The position numbers and the translations under genes were made by a program. From NCBI GenBank assembly GCA_013285505.1, contig CP053450.1, forward strand, positions 3,518,796 to 3,582,795: a stretch of DNA of 64,000 bases. Direction: 5' to 3'. The stretch comes from Planctomycetota bacterium. Its GTDB lineage: Bacteria; Planctomycetota; Phycisphaerae; Phycisphaerales; UBA1924. Each line of letters begins with the position of its first letter. The stretch's first letter is position 1. Of the stretch, positions 59,668-64,000 are shown in pieces. The notes beneath the pieces were generated by a model. The model was given only the letters and a program-made list of their open reading frames with translations, had not been told where the DNA came from and searched no databases.

Positions 59668-60534
59668 ATGGGGATCTTTCGGAAGAAACCAAAGACGGAG
59701 GCACCGGGTGTGGCGGAGGTGGACTTTGCCACACTCGCGGCCGAAGCCGCGGCGGGCACGAAGACGCAAAACGACCTCTGGGGTGCGGTCTACGACCTTC
59801 CGCAGTGGCATTTCATTGGGCATGGCGAGATGCCCAACACCCGCCCGCTCACCGGATCCATAGATGGCACCTCGTACCTGTTCGCGTTCACCGACGAAAA
59901 GCTCGCCCACCAAGCCGCCCTTCACAACGGCATTACGGTGAACGGGGCGTTCGCCGGGATCTCGATGGCGACACCATCCGCGGCGTTGTACGCAGCCCGC
60001 CATCTGGACACGGGTGTGCAGGGACTGATGTTTAATCACGTCCCGGGACGACAAGGGTTCTTCACACCTCTTTCCAATACCCTCGCCCAATACCAGTGGT
60101 TCAAAGGCCGTTTGCCCGCGGAGGTTGATCCCGACATCCTCCGCACCGCCTTCGACTTCAAGACGGCCGTCGAGGCCGCGCGACGCGCCGGCGAGGAACG
60201 ATTTCGAGCGATCGTGATCACGGCTCTCCTGCTCGACCGCTGGATCGTGTGGGGCGATGAATCTACGCCCTACAAGGCCGACGCGGACGGTGTGGCCCGC
60301 GTCTGCATGTTCACGGACGGGAGATCCGCCGAACGCGCCGAGCACGCCATCTTTCAGTCCCGAGGGACGGCGGCCCCGGGACGATTCGATATAGACCTTT
60401 CGCACGGGCTCGACCCAATCCGCAGGCTCCAGGAGTTGGGATTTGCCGCGGTGACCATCAATCCGCTGGGAGGCGAGTTGCAACTCCCGCTCGGAGAGTG
60501 TCTCCGCATCATGGAACAACTTCGGCAGAAGTGA
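59668..60534 (+). CDS. Hypothetical protein, possibly SseB-like
   Basis: The 288-residue intact protein starts MGIFRKKPKTEAPG with a good GAGGAG site upstream. No signal peptide. The stretch TSYLFAFTDEKLAHQAALHNG hints at the SseB N-terminal domain, in which a short protein compares values in a conserved fold; I am not sure. A later block, RRAGEERFRAIVITALLLDRWIVWGDEST, is also uncharacterised. G+C is lower than in nearby genes. It ends eight bases from the convergent moxR gene. Confidence 0.6.
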   Translation: MGIFRKKPKTEAPGVAEVDFATLAAEAAAGTKTQNDLWGAVYDLPQWHFIGHGEMPNTRPLTGSIDGTSYLFAFTDEKLAHQAALHNGITVNGAFAGISMATPSAALYAARHLDTGVQGLMFNHVPGRQGFFTPLSNTLAQYQWFKGRLPAEVDPDILRTAFDFKTAVEAARRAGEERFRAIVITALLLDRWIVWGDESTPYKADADGVARVCMFTDGRSAERAEHAIFQSRGTAAPGRFDIDLSHGLDPIRRLQELGFAAVTINPLGGELQLPLGECLRIMEQLRQK

Positions 60535-60542
60535 CGCCGGCC

Positions 60543-61593
<1,051 letters not shown>

Positions 61594-61897
61594 ATCGTCC
61601 TCCGGCGGGCGTGATGAGCGCCCGGGCCAGACGGGTGCCTTGCCGCGACCCGCCGAGGCGGATCGTAGCGATGCTGCGGGCAGACGCCACGGCCAGACCC
61701 CTGACAGGGGCTCACAACATGGCACGATTCGTGCCGTTGTGGGAATCCTCAGGGGTGCTCCAAACGTACAACTCAGGACCGACCACGAGCCGATCGCCGG
61801 CGATGCGTGCACACGCCGCCCGCTTGAGCCGATGGGCCGATTGAGGGAAGATCCGAAAGACAACGACGCCCGAAGGCAACGGGTGAGGAGTCCGGGC
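61594..61897. promoter_or_regulatory. Divergent intergenic region with a 15-bp palindrome
   Basis: GGCACGA-T-TCGTGCC (61721-61735) is a perfect 7-bp dyad, with flanking ACAAC and GTTGT adding weaker symmetry; it could be an operator for moxR, the CAP protein or both. A short CCCCT-GAC-AGGGG hairpin precedes it (about 61707-61719). No gene or clear promoter is seen in this 304-bp region. Confidence 0.35.
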
Positions 61898-63881
61898 ATG
61901 AACAGCCGAGGCGCTGACGTGTGGATGGAGTCGCTGGAGGGACGACGGCTGCTGTCGTTCACGTGGTCGAGCGAGGAGGTCTATCTCCTCGAACTGGTCA
62001 ACCGGGCCCGGGCCGACCCCGCGGCCGAGGCGATCCTGACGGGCGTGGACCTGACCGCCGACCTGACCGCCGGCGAACTGGCCAACCTCGAGCCCTCCGA
62101 GCCGCTCGCGCTCAACGGCCCACTGACGCTCGCGTCGAGGCAGCACAGCTTCGACATGTACAGCCGCGACTTCTTCGACCACGAGAACCCCGACGGCGAC
62201 CGGGCCCAGGAGCGGGCCGACGCCAACGGCTACGACGGCTCGGCCGGCGAGAACATCGCGGCCGGGTACGACGACATCGACGAGGCCCACGTCGCGTGGC
62301 TCGATTCGGTCGGCCACCGCAAGAACGTGCTGAGCCTCTGGGAGAGCTTCTCGCAGAACTTCCACTACGACGAGATCGGTGTCGGGTTCTACTTCCCCGG
62401 CTCGTCTGGCTCGTCGACCTACCACACCTACTTCACACAGGTGTTCGGCTATTCGGGCCGGCCGCCGCGGACGTACATCCTCGGCGTGGTCTACGACGAC
62501 GCCAACAGCAACGACTTCTATTCGATCGGCGAGGGCCGGGGCAGCGTGCGGGTGGACGTGACCGACATCGACACCGGCGTCCTGGTCGGCTCGTACACCA
62601 CCGACGAGGCCGGCAACTACCAGATCGAGGTCGACGGCGGCGACTACTACGTCACCTTCGTGGACGAGACCACCGGGCTCGGCCGGCGCGTCTCGACGAC
62701 GGTCACGACCAACACCAACGTCAAGGTCGATGCGCTCGGTGCCGAGCTGGTCGACCAGCTCGCCCCGTCGGACAACATCGCCGCGACCGGCGCCGCCATC
62801 ACCGGCTCGGCGGTCAGCAACGGCGAGCTCACCGTCACCACGCTCAACAACAGCGGCCGCCCGATCGCGTTCTTCCAAGACGACGGGACCTGGACGGTCG
62901 CCGATCTGCAGACCCTGGCCGGCACGCCGACGGTCTCGGGGCAGATCCAGACCTTCACCGACCCGCGCGACGGCCTGACCTACGCCGCGGCGACCAGCGA
63001 CGACGGCCTGCTGCTGTTCCGCCGGTCCGCCGAGGGTGTCTGGACCTACCGCAACCTCAACACCGAACTCGAGAGCGCCGGCCTGCTCGAGGGAGACATC
63101 ACGGTCTTTGTCAGCAAGGGCAACAAGGTCCACATCGCGGGCATCGACTCCAACAACGACATCCACCTCTTCAACCAGACCGGCGCGACCGACGACGACG
63201 GCGCGGTCTGGGTCTCGCGCAACCTCTCCGAGGTCGATCTCCGGCTCGACGGCAAAGAGACGCCGATCTTCTCGAGCCCGCTGATCAGCTTCGTCACGCC
63301 CTGGAACGCGCTGAACGTCGCCGGCCTCGACTCAGACGGCAACATCCAGGCGGTCTGGTACCACCAGAGCCTGTCGCGCTGGACGGTCAGCAACCTCAGC
63401 GCCTCAACCGGCGCCCCGCCGCTGACCGGCGGCCTCACCGCCTACCTCACCTCGTGGAGCCGCGATCAACCTCGTCGGCACCGACGCCGACGGCAACGTC
63501 AGCGTCACCTGGTGGGTGCCCAGCTTCGGGCCCGACTGGACGACCAGCAACCTCACCACCCTGTTCGGCGGCCCCGAACTCCGAGCGTCCAGTCTCGCCA
63601 GCTTCGTCACGCCTTGGGGCGCGACCAACATCGCCGGGCTCGACGCCGACGGCAACCTGTCGGTCTACTGGTGGGCCCCCACCAGCGGCGGCTGGAACAT
63701 CTCCACGCTCAGCGACGTCGTCGAAGACGCCGTCCTCCCCGTCGGCAAGCTCTCCGGGCTCACCGTCAACTCCACCGGCACGATCAACATCCTCGGCGCG
63801 TCCGAGGACGGCGAGGTGCTGCGGTACTGGTGGAAGCCCGGCGGATCCTGGGCCATGCAGAACCTGACCGATCTGACCTGA
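61898..63881 (+). CDS. Large exported protein: LEPR-XLL signal, CAP domain, repeat domain (one apparent frameshift)
   Basis: The ~660-residue protein starts MNSRGADVWMESLEGRRLLSF, with the planctomycete LEPR-XLL-like sorting motif. A CAP/SCP domain (about 25-185) follows, marked by YLLELVNRARADPAAEA, then HENPDGD, GENIAAGY and THTYFTQVFGYSG-like blocks. Next is an SdrD/CNA-B-like stalk (YILGVVYDDANSNDFYSIGEG...). The C-terminal ~350 residues repeat VTPWxxxNxAGLDxDGNxxxxWW motifs, likely a propeller. A +1 shift at AGCCGC 63458-63463; correction gives SWSAINLVGTDADGN and runs to the stop at 63881. Possibly a secreted or surface-bound defence or adhesion protein; CAP function is unproven in bacteria. 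Confidence 0.85.
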
Positions 63882-63917
63882 CCCAAGCAGACCAGACCAG
63901 CGAAGGCCCAAAAAAGA

Positions 63918-63953
63918 CAACGACCGGCGTCGAGCGATTGACGCCGGTCGTTG
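63918..63953 (-). terminator. 14-bp perfect stem-loop with T tract on the minus strand
   Basis: CAACGACCGGCGTC (63918-63931) pairs perfectly with GACGCCGGTCGTTG (63940-63953). On the minus strand it is followed by TCTTTTTT, a strong intrinsic terminator for the tRNA transcript at 63962. On the plus strand only CATTTCA follows, so it is weaker there for the CAP gene. Confidence 0.88.
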
Positions 63954-63961
63954 CATTTCAG

Positions 63962-64000
63962 AGGCCGCAGTGGGATTCGAACCCACGATTGGGCTTACGC
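63962..64000 (-). tRNA. tRNA, 3' part (isotype not determined)
   Basis: The minus strand shows a canonical T arm: GTGGG-TTCGAAT-CCCAC (63970-63986), then an acceptor strand TGCGGCC (63963-63969) and one following base. Before the T arm, GTAAGCCCAATC suggests a long variable arm (GCCC could pair with an upstream GGGC), hinting at a Ser/Leu/Tyr-type tRNA, but the discriminator base does not fit well. The anticodon lies beyond the window edge. CCA is not encoded. Confidence 0.78.

Overview
The window looks like chromosome of a marine-type planctomycete of the class Phycisphaerae (order Phycisphaerales or close to it). The evidence is the very high G+C content, two secreted proteins ending in the 'GC-type' dockerin tail (NTQDVLAFLNAW...GC), a VPAPGSLLVL...RRRR PEP-CTERM-like sorting tail, an N-terminal LEGRRLLS (LEPR-XLL-like) signal, Tat signals on ordinary enzymes, and several copies of a CPxCGY...CPECG zinc ribbon. 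LptE, BamD-like and LpxB-N-like genes show a diderm envelope. I see no phage, plasmid or integron genes and no CRISPR array.

Layout. 0-8 kb: M32 carboxypeptidase, secreted S8 protease with dockerin, pentapeptide protein, gltX and an EF-G-like GTPase. 8-17 kb: ankyrin, SRPBCC and DUF2007-type proteins, a TolB-like propeller, an RluA-type pseudouridine synthase, a prepilin, a secreted hydrolase, a second dockerin protein and prfA. 17-22 kb: a hydrolase with an unusual C-terminal tandem domain, a zinc-ribbon membrane protein and an ATP/ADP-translocase-like carrier, with two copies of a 135-bp inverted-terminus repeat. 22-28 kb: a Tat-exported epimerase, a PEP-CTERM-like protein, and the envelope/protease group bamD-like, lptE, ftsH. 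28-36 kb: amidotransferase, PfkB kinase, a RAYT transposase with flanking REP hairpins, glnS, ruvB. 36-46 kb: hydrolase, DEAD-box helicase, zinc-ribbon protein, BNR-propeller lipoprotein, 7Fe ferredoxin, pyrD. 46-52.5 kb: a repeat cassette, riboflavin synthase, PQQ-propeller lipoprotein, unknown genes, and an LpxB-N/GT2 envelope cluster. 52.5-64 kb: fdx-iscX-rlmE-BatA-like run, Tat lipoprotein, TlpA-type thioredoxin, MoxR ATPase, a large CAP-domain surface protein, and the 3' part of a tRNA.

Two cross-cutting observations matter most. (1) Sixteen genes, including the core genes gltX and ftsH, are broken by 24 single-base shifts. Twelve of these fall at the hexamer GCGGCT or its complement AGCCGC, where removing one base (giving GCGCT) restores the protein. 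Two others are losses within C runs. This points to a systematic sequencing/base-calling artefact, possibly linked to DNA modification at GCGCT, rather than gene decay; I annotate these loci as intact genes with a sequence error. (2) The intergenic regions are rich in palindromic repeats of several families. They sit almost always a few bases downstream of stop codons, and one 135-bp family itself supplies the stop codons of two convergent genes.

Coordinates are given as they stand in the sequence, frameshifts included. Products rest on motif recognition by eye; no database search was run.
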